Positions 13,198-26,386 are shown, counted from the first letter of the stretch. The stretch is DNA of 64,000 nucleotides from Musa acuminata AAA Group (GCF_036884655.1 NC_088339.1:30155001-30219000); one strand, 5' to 3'. Numbers and translations: made by a program. Notes: generated by a model not told the origin, from the letters alone.

Positions 13198-16100
13198 TTA
13201 TGGCCGATTCCTTGCCATCCTTGCAATCGGTCCTGAAGCCAATGATCTCCAGTATAACCTCCCCACAGAGTTATTCTTTAGGGTGAGCATATCCTTGATT
13301 TCGAAGACCCTGCTCCTGGAACTTTTATCTCTTGACAGCTTTTTCGTGTCAGCAGCATCCTCCCCCGGAGAGATTGATGTACCGGTGATGGTTTCTGTAG
13401 TCTCACTGTTAGACGTCTTAATGATCTGATCAAGCATCTCGACCACCTCGCTCATTCTAGGACGTGACTTTGGTTGCTTCTTTAGGCATCTGTTTGCCAA
13501 AGCCACTAGATTCTGAGCAGATTCTAAGCAATACTTCCCTTCGAGTCGTGAATCCATAATAGTGTGGAGCTTTTTGGGGTCCGTTGCAAAAGGTTTTACC
13601 CACTCCAAGAGCTTTTGTTCACTTCTTGGTAGGTTCCTATCTAAGGACCGTCTTCCTGTTACAAGTTCATAAAGAACCACACCGAAACTCCATACATCGC
13701 TTTTAGCAGTTAATTTTCCGGTGTGGATGTACTCTGGAGCAGCATAGCCAACGGTGCCAACTACCTGCCAAGAAAGCAACAGAAATAGGCTACTTAACAT
13801 GGCATGCATAATGGATAAATTCTGAAAAATTGTAGCCTAAAGAAGAATATTAAACTTTTAGATGCTGGCAGCAATTCACAAACATAAGATCTTTTAACAG
13901 TTGAAAAAGGAATGTAAATAAGGATGGCTTGTTAAAAGTTCATGTGAGCTTCAAAAAATAAATTGACTAAAACCCACTCCATAATAGTTAGGAATAATCA
14001 AATGGTCAACTAATCGATTTTATGGAGTTTGCAGTGGAGATGCAGTCAAAGTTGAGATATTATCCTGTTCGTTCAGTTTCTTCATTAAAAGTACTTGTTC
14101 AGTAAGTGATACATATACACAAGTATAGATAATGTTCAAGCATAAGCAACGTTGAAGATCCGGTCATGTATTATATGACATAAGCCAAATCATTATAATC
14201 AAAACTTACTGATGTCTCAACATGACCAACTCCTGCTGTTGGGCCATGCCTAGCAAAACCGAAGTCTGAGAGCTTGGCATTGAAATCTTCATCTAGCAAA
14301 ATGTTGGATGTCTTAAAATCCCGAAATATTAACTGCATCAAAAGAATATAAAATGAGTACATAAAATGGAAAGTGAAAAGAACAAAATTTTCAAACATCT
14401 ACCAAGTAACTTGCAGCACACGTATACACACAAAGATAGAGAAGCTGTTACTCTATTCTATGGTAAAAACATGTACATAATGAAAGATGCCACATGCCAA
14501 ACTAAGGAAGAAAAAGAGGAATCCCTAGCTAATATTATATAGTACAAGAAGAGAACTGGAAATATCCATCACACCATGATCACGACTGCTGCTATGGAAA
14601 CTTCAAACACAGGAAGCATTAATGATACAGTATAACATAAATTGTGATATAGGAAGAACATCAAAGATTTACTTAGAAACTCAGTTTCACATGAGACCGG
14701 TGGCTTTACCAAATAGAATAGGTATTCGAGTATGATTAGGATTAGGATTGATTGGAAGTCCAGAACACCTTAACCTTCATATATGGGACATGAAATTTAA
14801 AGTAGAATTGTCATATAATGAAAGCTGATAATTGATGCACGGGATCTAAAGCACAGGTGTTTAAGGGTTATAGTGGAGGTAATAGTCAAAATTGCGGTAA
14901 AAATTCAATTTTGAGGCCTTTAGAAATTAAAATCAGCAGGCTAACTCAGGAATTGCATTGGCAAGCTGATGATAAGGGTAAAACTTGTCAAGATCTTATG
15001 GGTATGGATTCATACCTATTTTGTTGAGATACAATAGCTTGTTGTCGTAGCTAAATTGGGGAATTATTTGTTTTACTGTTCAGTTCAGTACTGTAGAGAA
15101 TTATTAAACAAATTGAATATGGCCTTTCATCACTCAAACACCCAATGCAGAACCAACATTCTGTCCATCTATACATGAGGAATAAAAAGAGAAACCAAGG
15201 CCTTACAGAGTGGTCAGATAATCGAATGACCTGTGACAGTTTGAAATCAATGACCTTTTAAGGCATAGTAACCTATGAATGAAATAAAAAGTTGCACAAA
15301 TCATAAATATCTAGTAATAAACAATTAAATGGTCATCTAGCTTTCAGAATAAGTCGGCATCTAAATTCAGGAATGTGAAGAATTAAGCAAGCATCTGAAT
15401 ATTAGGTAATCCATTTGCTAGGAATAAAGCAATATGCCACCTGTGCCAATATTATGAGACCTTTTTTTTATAAAGATCATGCTGCTAAGTACAAATACAT
15501 GCTACACCATGCTATAGCCTACTGCATGTGCCACTACACATTCAATATTCAATGGCATTTGCCTACCTTGTTTCTATATATGCCTTGGTACCATTGGCAA
15601 GGAATGAAACAACTCCAATATCTTGCCACTAGCTGAGTGAGAGGCAAAGGTAACAACACTATATAATCTTTGTTTTTAACATGATAATGAACGACAACCT
15701 TCCGTTCTTGATAATTTCTTCTGCAAATTAAGCCTGTTGGACCAAGTAACAAGTCACAACAAGCCGCAAATAAGAGCTCATCTACACAACCACAGTAGGC
15801 TTAAAAAAAATAGGCTAGTGGTTTAAAAAAGATGAATATCATTCCCTATTGTTGGGAGCGTCAGAAAAAATAATGAATAAAACCCTATTATCAGCTTAAG
15901 TTTGTAGATGACTTGACAGTGATGAAAACTTAAGATCAGAGAGGGAGGTACTGAGAGTCTTTATTCTATGTAATTTTCATCACAATTTAATTCAAGTGAC
16001 ACATGTTAGTCTCAAGCCATTCCAGCAGCCCACAGTGACCGTGAATTAATAAAACAATGTGTTATTAATTAATAAAACAATGTGTTATCCGTTGCCTTAA

Positions 16101-19100
16101 AATGTTAGATGACTTGGCCATGGTTTGACATTTCAAGTATGGGAGCTAAAAAAAGATGTGTTATCTGCTGGCGTAAAATTTTAGATGATTGATACATCGT
16201 ATGGCTTCAAATTTTGCCAGGTCTGCACTGGTCAAGCTGGATCAGTACAGATCTGATACACGCCAGTGTGCCAACACAGTCAATACATAATCTGAAACAT
16301 ATACACAGTGTTGGGAGGCACATGTCATGGTCTGTGTTGTTGACCTGACAGTCCATCGGATTGACATGTTCCACCAAGAACACACTGATTAGAGTGAAAC
16401 GCATAACCATGGACTTGAAAATAGTGAGACTTTGTGTTTTATTAGTAAATCTAATTTTATTTAAAATTCAATAAAATTAATGGATTATTTAAATTAGAAA
16501 AAGAAGAAAGTGTTAAAACCAGGAAAACCGTGAAGCCAAACATTTCTATACAACAACAACAAAACCGTAAGTCCCAACTATTTGGGCAAAACAGTAATTT
16601 CTCTGTAGATTAATTAAGAATATAAAATGTTGATTTCAAGACTTATCACTACCTAATTCCTCATGAACATGTAACAAGTTTCTTCTTGAACATCTGAATC
16701 ATGAAGCAAATCACTATATTCTCCACAGACTGATTAAGAATATATAGTGTTGGTTTCAAAACTTATCATGATTTTGTAACAAATCTCTCCTGAATAAATA
16801 ACTAAATTTCTTCCTAAATATCTGAATTATCATTTCGTGACATACAATATGTTGAGCAGACCAATTTAAGACTGTTGAGGTAGATTTCTAGTTAAAAAAA
16901 TATAGAAACAATGTTAAAATAATGGAAAGTGACTCAAAATATGAATGTTAAAATAATGGGATCATGTTGCTGCTCACCGCAGGCTAGATGCAGCCACTAA
17001 ATTGTTATTTGATGGAACAATTAGAAGTATGAAGGTTGAACAATTTATGAAGGATACACTGGAATCATTTGTGATCAAAGCCCATGTTTAGAAAACAGAT
17101 ACTAATAGTAGGAACAGAAAATTTGTTTCGTAAAAGAATTAGAAAATGCCATTCTAGTGTAATTCCTACGGCATTTGGTCAATAGTTGAACAAGATAGCG
17201 ATATCAGCAAAAAAGCAAAAAATAAATATTGCAGTTCTAAAAAATCCAATTGTAGGAGAGATAAAAACAGGAAATAACTGAAGGAAAAGGCTGTTCCAGC
17301 CATTTGCATGGATTGTCATACTCCTCATTACAGTTCCATGTGGTTGTACCCATAAGAATCATGAAAGTGAATAGGATTTGGTTGTTCTTTTGGAGAACAC
17401 TTAAAAAGTTTCTTGCATGATAAGGAGCATGTGTCTTTTAGGACATTCTCCCTCCTGCCAGAATTAATTGGGTTTTTTTATATAATTATTTTAAAAATAC
17501 TTTGCATTCCTCACTAGTGCTTTACGAAACCTTTTCAAAACAATACTTCCAACACAAAAGACAAGATATATTTTTTTTCTGGTGTATGATATTATAAAGC
17601 ATTAATATGAGCTGAAGCACTGAACAACCTCCACAAGTTCCCTTAGCCAACCAACTGCTGGTGACTTTGCTAAGATCATTCAATATATATGGGACCTTAT
17701 CCTTATGTAGCTTGACACACTTTCTCCAGGTGAGATTCGATGCAAATTAGTTGTTCATACATCTCCCTTGGTGAATTTGCATGTGTACAAATCAGTCATT
17801 TGGGTCTTTTTCTTTGTTTGAGTACAAAAATATTGAGATAAATTGGAAAGAAATAAAGACAAATGAAGTCTAGATAATTTATCATCCTTGATCTTTTGAA
17901 CTGTACCAACTTTTAAATCTAAATCATCTTAATATCAGCATGTATACATGTTGTTAATATCATTATGAAAGCTTCCAATAGTTTAGGTATTTATCAAAGG
18001 ATATAAGTATGTCAAAGAAGTAGAAGCCACACCAATACTAAAATCAAGTCGACGTTTTATTACCTTTATCAGCTGCTCAATTAATTGGTTCAAACTTACA
18101 GGAACTAGCTTTGATATTTTTAAGTCCATCAATCAAATGAATTGATGTTTGTAAGTGACCTTCAACTTCATGTTATGGCATCTATGAATGAGTTGCCAAC
18201 TATTCAAACTCTAATCACATATAACCAAGGAGTCCAATAGATGACTACCTGAAAATCCATTTCTTCGTGGAGGTATGCTAAACCACGTGCAGCATCTAGT
18301 GCAATCTTTAACCTTAGAGACCATGAGAGAGCTGATGAAACTCGAGATAATAAGTGATCCTCCAAGCTTTTATTGCGCATCAATTCATAAACAAGAAGCC
18401 TTTGAATCCCCCTCTCATCATCTTCAGCACAATAACCCACCAACTTGACAAGATTTGGATGCTTGACTACACCAAGAAAATTGACTTCAGTAACCCATTC
18501 CTTGTGCCCCTGCAGAAAAACAAAGTAACTCAATAAATTCTCAACCAAAATTGGGCAAAATCGTGCAAATTATGTTTTTTTCAACATCAAGTCTAACAAA
18601 TCAAAATAACAAGGGTTTCTGGTACAATTAGGGCAACCACTCAGCTATAAATGCAACAAGCAAGCATCGCTATTGCATAAAATGGTAACATCCAGGGGTT
18701 GCACATGCCAGCTATGCCCGCCAAACCCATGCAGCATATACTGTATCAACAAGGGGACAAATATAGCATTGGACTTGCATATGGCTTGTCTCGGTCGGCA
18801 TGGACGCTGTGCCTACCAGTGAAGACTGGGACCTATAGCTTAGTTATGCTCGTGACAATTCGAAACTAATGTTTCCACATTGGCAGATAAGCCAGGAGGA
18901 TCATCAAAGGTTAGTCGCAGTGGATAGACAATAGCCAGACCCAAAGGTTGTGACAGATCAATCGTGTTCACGGTGTAATCACATGAAAAGAACAGGACTT
19001 GAATCTGAAAGCCTTCCACAAAAGACAGGAAAGTACCTAGAAAGATGGGACAACTTGGATCGCTCTAGCTTGGTTTATAATGTGAAATCAAGATCACACC

Positions 19101-19706
19101 AACGGAATCAAAAACGTCGAATCAAAGATGTTACATGCAGACAATTTAAGGGATATCGGTACATGATCAGGACCTACATCATGTTTTCTTCGAACATAAA
19201 AGCAACATCCGAATAAGATTCACAAAGGAGATCAATAAATGCAACTCACTCCGAGCATTAATGCACACCCAACTATATCACGAGTCCATCAGCAGCAACG
19301 AAAACGAAGAAACGAGGGAAACTCTTACCTGCAACCCGTGCCGGTTCAACTGCTTTACAGCTACGTCCATCGTCTCGGCCGCGCCGTCGTCGCCTGCGAC
19401 CGTGACGACACCCCTGTAGACGCACCCGAACCCGCCCTCGCCGATCAGGAGGGATCGGCCGAACCCCCTGGTGGCGGCCTTCAGCTCCGAGAACGCGAAC
19501 GCGCGGAGGCCCTCGGGCGGCCCGGCGGTCGCCGGGCATGGGAGGTCCCAGCCGGGGTCGAGCTCGGCCCGCCGTGGCTCGAGTCCGAGCGAGGAGGAGG
19601 TGGACGCGATGCTGAGGGAGCGTGCCCAGGAGAGGCGGGAGACCCTGGATCCGGCGTCATCGAAGGTGCCGCCGGCGTCGCCGCTGGAGAAATGGAAGCA
19701 CTTCAT
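13198..19706 (-). CDS. Receptor-like cytoplasmic kinase, class VII (PCRK1/PBL-like)
   Basis: Four minus-strand exons (19706-19329, 18509-18249, 14332-14210, 13764-13198), all in phase 0, encode 442 residues. Kinase motifs in order: glycine loop [12 protein letters not shown] (about residue 89), VAVK lysine at 118, [13 protein letters not shown], catalytic loop FRDFKTSN (Asp218), SDFGFAR (about 236), then [11 protein letters not shown] and [23 protein letters not shown] in place of HRDLK and the GHKEWVTEV segment are typical of RLCK VII. Family members relay signals from pattern-recognition receptors at the plasma membrane, and PCRK1/2 are the closest I can recall. There is no Gly2 for myristoylation; Cys3 (MKCF) could be palmitoylated. 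The residue after DFG is Phe rather than the usual Leu. The serine-rich C-terminal tail ends ...RMARNRP. Intron 2 is about 3.9 kb and carries repeat debris. The first exon is extremely GC-rich. Subgroup assignment is tentative; kinase identity is firm. Confidence 0.92.
16044..16088. repeat. 22-bp tandem duplication in kinase intron
   Basis: The 22-bp unit starting aattaataaaacaatg occurs at 16044-16065 and again at 16067-16088, with one base between the copies. The following text, 'tgtgttatccgttgcct taaaatgttagatga', has a diverged copy near 16158-16190, so the intron has undergone more than one local duplication. Confidence 0.75.
16550..16586 (+). mobile_element. SINE-like 3' scrap (Au-type phrase)
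   Basis: The phrase acaacaacaac followed by aaaaccgtaagtcccaa and ctatttggg resembles the end sequence (ACAACAACAA...GTCCCAA..TTGGG) of Au-type plant SINEs and related monocot repeats, as I recall them. Only about 40 bp is recognisable, and I see no Pol III boxes or target duplication. It lies inside the kinase's large intron. It could be chance similarity. Confidence 0.35.
16600..16840. repeat. Diverged tandem duplication in kinase intron
   Basis: Two roughly 115-130-bp units are recognisably related. The first contains 'gattaattaagaatata', 'gttgatttcaagacttatca', 'tgtaacaagtttcttc' and 'gaacatctgaatcat'. The second, starting about 16722, contains 'gactgattaagaatata', 'gttggtttcaaaacttatca', 'tgtaacaaatctctcc' and 'aaatatctgaattat'. 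The divergence indicates an old duplication. No coding content. Confidence 0.65.
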
Positions 19707-19754
19707 GGCCGGGGAGAAACCCTAGAGCAGGCGAAGGCATGAAGAGAAGCCACG

Positions 19755-19790
19755 GAGAGAGAGAGAGAGAAAGAGAGAGAAGAGGAGGTG
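19755..19790. repeat. Imperfect (GA)n tract ahead of kinase start
   Basis: A GA-rich microsatellite, reading CT on the coding strand, ends about 50 bp upstream of the kinase ATG. It is probably part of the 5' untranslated region. Confidence 0.75.
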
Positions 19791-21223
19791 AAGAAGAAGG
19801 TCAATATATTAATGGAAGAAGGTGGGGTGGGGAGCGTCGCGAGAGTGGAGGTTGGGGAGGACCAACTCCCATCTGAGAGCTCCGTTCCGGGCGCGGGTGG
19901 GAACACGACATATCAGCACCTGCCGAGGGCTTTTCGGTAAGAAGTGACGGGCAGCGAAGTGAGATTTGGGGGTTAATCAAGTCGTCGTACCGCAGATCTC
20001 TCCCATCAGCAGAAAAGAGCATTTCAACGAACGGCTTATCGGCGCAAGAATCGGGTGGCCCGAGGATCCTACGTTTGCCACGGGACAGCGCACAGCGCCC
20101 CGTCCCAAGAGACGTATTCGAAGCACCGCCAATGGTCAACTCATAGCAGCCTTCTCGGTGGCTGGTCAAAGCGAGCGCTCAGCGCCGACGACCACGAAGT
20201 CCCCGTCCCGACCTCCTCATCGTGCCAATCTACACAAATAATTCCTTTCTATGTGTGATTCCAAGTACGATTATTATGGTCATGAATCAGAAGATGTGCA
20301 TAAATCAGGTTCTTTTGCATGGCCAGAGGAACATGGAATGATAGAGAGGAGAGAGAGGAGGATAACGAGAGATTACTTGTAGCATGCTTTTTTATCTACT
20401 TGGAGGACTCGATGGATGCTATCTCCGTCAACTTTGACTGTGTCAACGTGATTTAAGATTTTGGTGTTCCTTTCACGCAATTCCTTTTGGTACCTGTGAC
20501 CATAATTTGCTGAAAGCAGTCGCAGGTTGTGTCCTGAGTTGCCTCTCTGGACTACTCACTAAGGATTTGTCTTCGGGTGGAAACTTATTCTGCAACCGCT
20601 GCTAATACTTTATCGTCGGAGACTTGTTCTCGAGATGGTAATACTTTCCCATTTCTCGTTTGTCCGGCTCTCCTGCCTGCCTTCCTTCCGATTGGAGGTG
20701 ATGTGAGACCACTTTGATATATGAATAATTTATATAAAAATTTAAACTATTCAACGTACATATTGATTCGAAATCAATCGTATGAGATGATTCAAAGACT
20801 TATCAAATCGTAAAAGACTATGTTTCGAATAAAAATCTATTTTTTTACCAGTGGTGTCGACAAAATATCAAGTTTGTAAAAGCGTAATATAATAGAAAAT
20901 AATTCTTGCTAAAAAACATACTTTAGGGATCTTTTCATAGTGACGCTTAGGACTATTACCTATTTGGATTTGTTTGAGTTAAATTTGATTAAGTTAGAAT
21001 GGGTATAATTTAAAAATAAGTATTCGAGTCAAATTTGAAACGAAATTGAATACATAGTTAGTCAAATAAATTAAAATTTATAACTACTTAAATCATCGTC
21101 ACTCCTATTAATCTTACCCAAAGAATTTTACTCGTTGATTAGTCAATTATTAAGACTGACGATTAAGATCCGAGAATATATCTTATCAAAGTTCAACTAA
21201 GGATATAACTTAAAACTTAGAAG

Positions 21224-21230
<7 letters not shown>

Positions 21231-21284
<54 letters not shown>
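21231..21284. repeat. (TA)27 microsatellite
   Basis: An uninterrupted run of 27 TA units lies in AT-rich intergenic DNA. Such runs are length-variable and can extrude cruciforms. Confidence 0.95.
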
Positions 21285-21287
<3 letters not shown>

Positions 21288-22811
21288 AAAGAAAGAAAAG
21301 AAGAAAACCTTAGAAGTACTAAAACGTTACTATCCCAATTGGTCACCACTTGGCAGAGCCGCATTAGACTTCCTTGTCTCGAATGAGTGGTGGTCAACAA
21401 TGGGTGCATAATCTTTCTTCCTCCCCGGTTTGGTGAGCAAAATATTCGTCTCACTAGCTAAAGAAGTCGTATTGGCCATGCTTTCAAGGGAAGCAATAAA
21501 TAGTCTGGTTAAGTTTGATCCATCGGTTGTAACTTAAAATATTATGATTTGATCTGGTCTCCATGAATGGGTGCACCAAGTGGCTGGATCGAATTCAATC
21601 AATCACTATCTCTGATTCATCTATTTATTAGAAAGCATTGATCATATGAATAATAGGCAAAATGGCATACAGCCCAGTATTAAATATTCACTTGCATCCC
21701 TAAAGAACCAATTCGAATAGATTACTGCTTCTTTTATTGATATGTTGATATGTATCTTATTTCATTGGCAGCTGCTCTCAGCTCTCTCATTCTGAAGAAA
21801 CATGTTGCATTGACTTACAGGGGGAAGAACTCAGAGAGGTGGCGGCGATGTCGACAGTAGCGACGACAGAGGAGGAAAGGCCATAAGGTGAAGGGTTTCT
21901 AAACACTCTCTATATGTACATGAATATATACGTGCACATATGTACACACTTATAATACATACATCCCTGACAGCCATTTGAAATATTTTATTATTCAGGT
22001 CAAAACATGCTTGTCTGGCATTACAATCCAATCCGATATTGTCCAGATCTATGGATTCAAGGTCACAAATTGGTCAATGGGAAGGTTTGGCTATTACAAA
22101 ATTGAGTGGCCAAATCTATACTGGATATCCACCTACACCATGTTGACTCCAGGAAGGTTCAACAAGAGGGAATGGGATGGACAGTCTTGAAGAAACACCT
22201 CATCAGTTTTCAGTGTAGGGGTACCCTTTTGTCTCCCTGCTTTACACTTTAACATGGATTGCTTCAACCAAACTAATTTACCTAACAACCAATCAATATG
22301 ACTGGCTGACGAACTGAGATGTAATCCTGCTGAGGAAACCAAAGGCATGAACTGAACAATGCAGCATTTTCACACTTGTAAATTCATCATATCACTGTAT
22401 TAGATAACAAGCAAAGCAGAGACTCCACTGTGATGGACAAATATAAAGAAGTCGCATCACAGCTATCAGACATAACAGATATATGAGCAACTGCGGGCTA
22501 CAACAATTTCCTTCGTTGTGCAGCCACTTCAGCCGCCACTGTTACAAACTATAACTTTGTATGCTACTCTATTCCCACTGCTCCGTAAACCCACACACCA
22601 CCTCACAGTCAAATAAGACTCCAAAAAAGATGCAGTCAAAGTGACACAGACGCAACAAGCACACTCCTACCACTCAGCCGTCGCCATGACCTTTTACTTT
22701 CACGACTACCGAAGCCACTCAGTACTAATCCACGGCGCGAAAAACACACAAACACTAGTACTACTGCAACTGCTGCTAAAGAAAGAGTAACGAAGCCTTT
22801 GGATTCCAATG

Positions 22812-24806
22812 TCAGACGCGGAAGTTCTTGCCCTCGAAGGTCTGGCCGAACTCCCAGGTGGAGGGGACGATGTTCCAGGAGGTGGAGGTGCGGCGGTCGC
22901 TGCCGGTGACGCGGAAGGAGAGGGACTGGCCGACGAGGACGGCGTTGGACTGCCAGTTCTGGCCCCAGTTGCGGGACATGGGCATCCACTCGGTGCGGGA
23001 CCCTCTCACGCTGGTGCGGACGAGGTCGCCGGCGCCCGCCACGTTGGTGATCAGCACCAGGTTGAAGTACTGGAACCCGTTGATCGTGAAGCGGATCCCA
23101 CCGGATTTCCTGCAAGGGACCCTGCGATCCGACGGCCGCAAACAAATCAGCAAGCACGTCGGTTCAAATCGATACGGTGCATCACACCACGCTAGCCCCA
23201 ATAGGGCCGGACCCCACGCGGTTCCCTTTTGTTTGTTTCCGCCCCTACACGGAGGCATAGGATACCGCGACAACGGAAATTACGTTCTTTCTTTGGTTTT
23301 TGCCTTTTTAGCTTTGTGTTCTGTGAGTCACACATAAAGTGGGGAATCCGGTCAAATAGGTTTAAAATAAATGATGATATTTTTATTTTGCTTCGACAAA
23401 ACAGAGAACCCAAAAAAAAAATAAAGGGCGGGGCAAAACGCGGACCGGAGAACGACTGGAAGGAAAAGAATTCACGGGCTGGAATGGGAAGATATCAATA
23501 ATCTGATTCGATTCTGCTCCCGGACCAAAGTCAGACCCCTTAAAGGCCAGACATGACATGAGCATAGGTCGATTTCGGTATCTCGTTTCTGGACAAGTTC
23601 AGCTAAAAAAAAAAATATTTTTTGGGAGAGATGTGTGCTTTGTATCCTGAAATATATTGTCCGATGTCCTAAACCAGGCGTCGGAGACCGAAGAATATTG
23701 ACGAGAGTGGCACTCTCGTCAATTCAACAACACTGTGGAACAATTCTGGAAAGTGAACTTTTGATAGGGAAAGGAACCGGAATCTCTACCCAAAACAACA
23801 CAGCCAAAAGAAGGATGCCATTGCATGGAGAAAAATAAGTAAAATAAAGGAAAGAGGATGAGTGAATCGCACAAACGACACGAAGTTTAAGCGATTATGA
23901 GGACATTGGAAAGCAGTAATGAAGAAGGTGGAATTGATGCCACGACAAGGATACCATTTAGGGGAAAGATGTCGCGGGATCAAAATGTCGCATAGGAGCG
24001 TAAAGCCCCTTTACATTGGAGGCTTCCCATCCAACGCCCCATACGCAGCCACATCGTCGCGTAATCCATGCGCGTAAGATGGACGCGTTCGTAATTATTT
24101 CACAAAATAATGGTTCCATGTTTAGGGCGTCTTTTAAGGCCAATTCTAAGAGCACAGATCGAAACCAGCATGAATCTACACGCATCGTAAAGATCAAACG
24201 ATGAAGATCCGAGCAGAGGAGCTCTACAAAAAGGAGGAATACCTTCGGAAGGAGACGGGTACGATGCCAGCGCGGTACTCGGCGATCTTGAGGAACATGG
24301 GCATGGAGAGGTCGAAGTGGGGGCGTGGTGGGTTGCACCACCCGCCGTTGTCGGAGGGGAGAGCGTAGTTGGGCGGGCAGAAGTTGGTAGCAGTGATGAA
24401 GATGGAGGGGCTCCCGCCGTGGCACCACCGCGGGTCGTCCGCGCACTTGATCTCGAAGCACGACCCGCAGCTCTGCCCCTCGTTGAACAGCGCCGTGCTC
24501 AGCGCCGCCGTCTGCACCCCGTACCCCTGGCTGTACAGATTCCCGTACCCACACGCCCCTCCTGCAAACCCAACATCCGGCACACAAACGTCGTCACTCC
24601 CCGCTTCGTTCGAGGCTGGACGCAAGAGATCGGTGACTATCATAGGAATGTGGCTTACCCATGGTGCCGGACGCGTCACTGCCGCCGTAGAAGGTGGCGT
24701 GGGCGCTCTGCCACTGACCGCCAGTGTAGACGCCGGGAATGCGCCCAGCCGCCGGCGCCAGGAGGGCCAGGAGTGAGGCGAGGGAGACGAAGGAGGCGAA
24801 CGCCAT
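22812..24806 (-). CDS. Alpha-expansin
   Basis: Three minus-strand exons (24806-24659, 24561-24243, 23121-22812) encode 258 residues, the usual alpha-expansin length. A hydrophobic signal peptide ([21 protein letters not shown]) sends the protein to the wall. Domain 1 has [22 protein letters not shown], the cysteine series, [35 protein letters not shown] with the HFD motif, and [17 protein letters not shown]. The C-terminal cellulose-binding-like domain has [31 protein letters not shown] and [14 protein letters not shown]. Expansins loosen cellulose-xyloglucan contacts at acid pH without hydrolysis and so permit cell enlargement. The intron positions (after MG, and in the VPVSFRR codon before VPC) are those usual for the EXPA family. 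A TATA-like box lies about 66 bp upstream of the ATG. The specific EXPA number is not assignable from this alone. Confidence 0.95.
23697..23723. repeat. Perfect 12-bp inverted repeat in expansin intron 2
   Basis: ATTGACGAGAGT at 23697-23708 and its exact reverse complement at 23712-23723 are separated by GGC. The element lies inside the 1.1-kb second intron of the expansin gene and could form a tight stem-loop in the pre-mRNA. Confidence 0.9.
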
Positions 24807-24871
24807 TACTCTGTCGCTTTGCTGCTCTCTAGGGTTTGGATGATGAGATTGAATATTGAGCGAAGAGGGGG

Positions 24872-24878
24872 TATTTAT
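24872..24878 (-). promoter_or_regulatory. TATA-like box of expansin gene
   Basis: ATAAATA on the minus strand lies 66 bp upstream of the start codon, a normal TATA-to-ATG distance for a short-leader gene. It is called from sequence and spacing only. Confidence 0.5.
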
Positions 24879-25494
24879 GGACTCGAGAGTGACACCACAT
24901 AATGGCAGTCGAAGTAATTAAGGCCATTTTGCGGGAGTAAAGGCAAAACGGAGACGGAAGAGAGCAAGGAAGGCGTTTTTGTCAAGGATGGAGTGGTGGG
25001 GAATAATAAGTACTTATTTGTGTGGGGCACGATCAAACCACCCTACAATTATACCATTGTTCCGCAGTGTGGTCCGTCCGATAACCAATCAACGGTTGAG
25101 ATTAGCCTGTTGAGGGCCTCGGGTAACGGGAAATTGTGTGTTGCGGTAAAGTAGGAAACCGGAGGGTTATTTATTTATTTGAGAGAAAAGAAAGGTGGGA
25201 TATGGATCTACGACAGCCTTCGATCTGGGCTTTGCTTCCATCGCAAGTTGTGCCGCCACCGACGGCTGTGATTCGACGACTTTTTATCCACGCTTTTGCA
25301 CCCTTTAACCTCCACGCCGCTCGCACACACCGCCGTTTCACTCTTCCGCACAAAGGATAGAATTTAAATGCGAACGGGGAATGTTCCTTCCAATCGAAAT
25401 CTGACGAAAGGAGACGCGCCATTTTGCTTTAGTTTTTGCGTCAGGAATTTGTTTCACGTAGTGAGGGTTTTATCTTTGTCCCTATTCCCCCACC

Positions 25495-25521
25495 TTCTCT
25501 CTCTCTCTCTCTCTCTCTCTC
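25495..25521. repeat. (CT)n microsatellite
   Basis: A CT run about 700 bp upstream of the expansin ATG. Confidence 0.9.
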
Positions 25522-26382
25522 ATCTTTACCACCTCCCTCCAACGGTACCCAACGAGCTACCTAACTGCGTTGCGATGGGACCGCAGTCCGTTCCGTGGTA
25601 ATCGGCCAGACGAATAGCTCTTCCACAGCACCACTGAGGGACAGAGGTGGCGTAAATAACAGACGTGCAGCATCCTTCTGTCCCAATACAAATGTTGTGT
25701 ACCTGCAGTATGATTGGCCGGGACGTTTTGAGCCCGCCGGCCGAGAGAGAGAGACAGGGTAGTCGAGAGAGTAGGAAAACGTTTCCCGACAAAAGAAAGG
25801 GAGGGGGCTTGAAGAGGGGAGGGGCGAGGTAGGTACTGGGGGTGGGTAGGCGTGACTCACCGCTGAGGCGTCGCCATCAGGTGGGACAAGTCAACGTGGC
25901 CTGAGCGGATTGGGAGGGTTGGGGGGTGGGGTCAACAAGGACGGGAGGTTGCGGAGGGAGTAGGGTAGGCGAGGTAGCACCGGTTTCGACCGCCGCACAC
26001 GCCGTCGCCAACCCCGCCGCGAACGCTGCAAACGTTCGACGTGCTTCGTAGCATGGCTAATCAAACCATGCATGCATGCGCGTGGCTACGCCATCGTTGT
26101 TTGGGAACCGAATCCATCATACGTAATGAGACTGCTTGACTTCCATAGTTTACGATCATCTGCTACTTTAATGGTCTGCGAGCAAAAGCGTTATAGAGAG
26201 AGCACGATTGTGAAAGCAGGTTTGCTGCATCCAGGATCTCAGAAAGATAGTGAAGCTCATTGCTCATGGCTTGTGGATTAAGCAAGCATACATGATTGTG
26301 TAATCTGGCCATGTCTTTATGTCTACTTGTAATGCAATGTGCTCTTCGGTATCAGCTGCTCAACAAATCCATAGAGTTCACT

Positions 26383-26386
<4 letters not shown>

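Larger units (their letters stand above)
19707..22811. other. Kinase upstream region and intergenic DNA
   Basis: The first few hundred bases are the kinase leader and promoter, including a GA tract at about 19755-19790, some 50 bp before the ATG (CT on the coding strand). The rest is AT-rich, with a long TA microsatellite (21231-21284) and no convincing gene. The part just below 22,812 should be the expansin 3' untranslated region. Confidence 0.5.

Noticed and set aside
16207..16410. Minus-strand 67-codon frame inside the kinase intron
   Set aside because: No motif; it lies among repeat debris. It could be repeat-derived, but I cannot name a family.
23157..23180. GGTTCAAATCG phrase resembling a tRNA T-loop
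   Set aside because: It lies in the expansin intron and has no matching acceptor stem, anticodon arm or A-box at the right distance.
26188..26210. Sequence resembling miR535 (agagagagcacg)
   Set aside because: Only the low-complexity GA part matches, and no star strand or hairpin partner lies within 300 bp.
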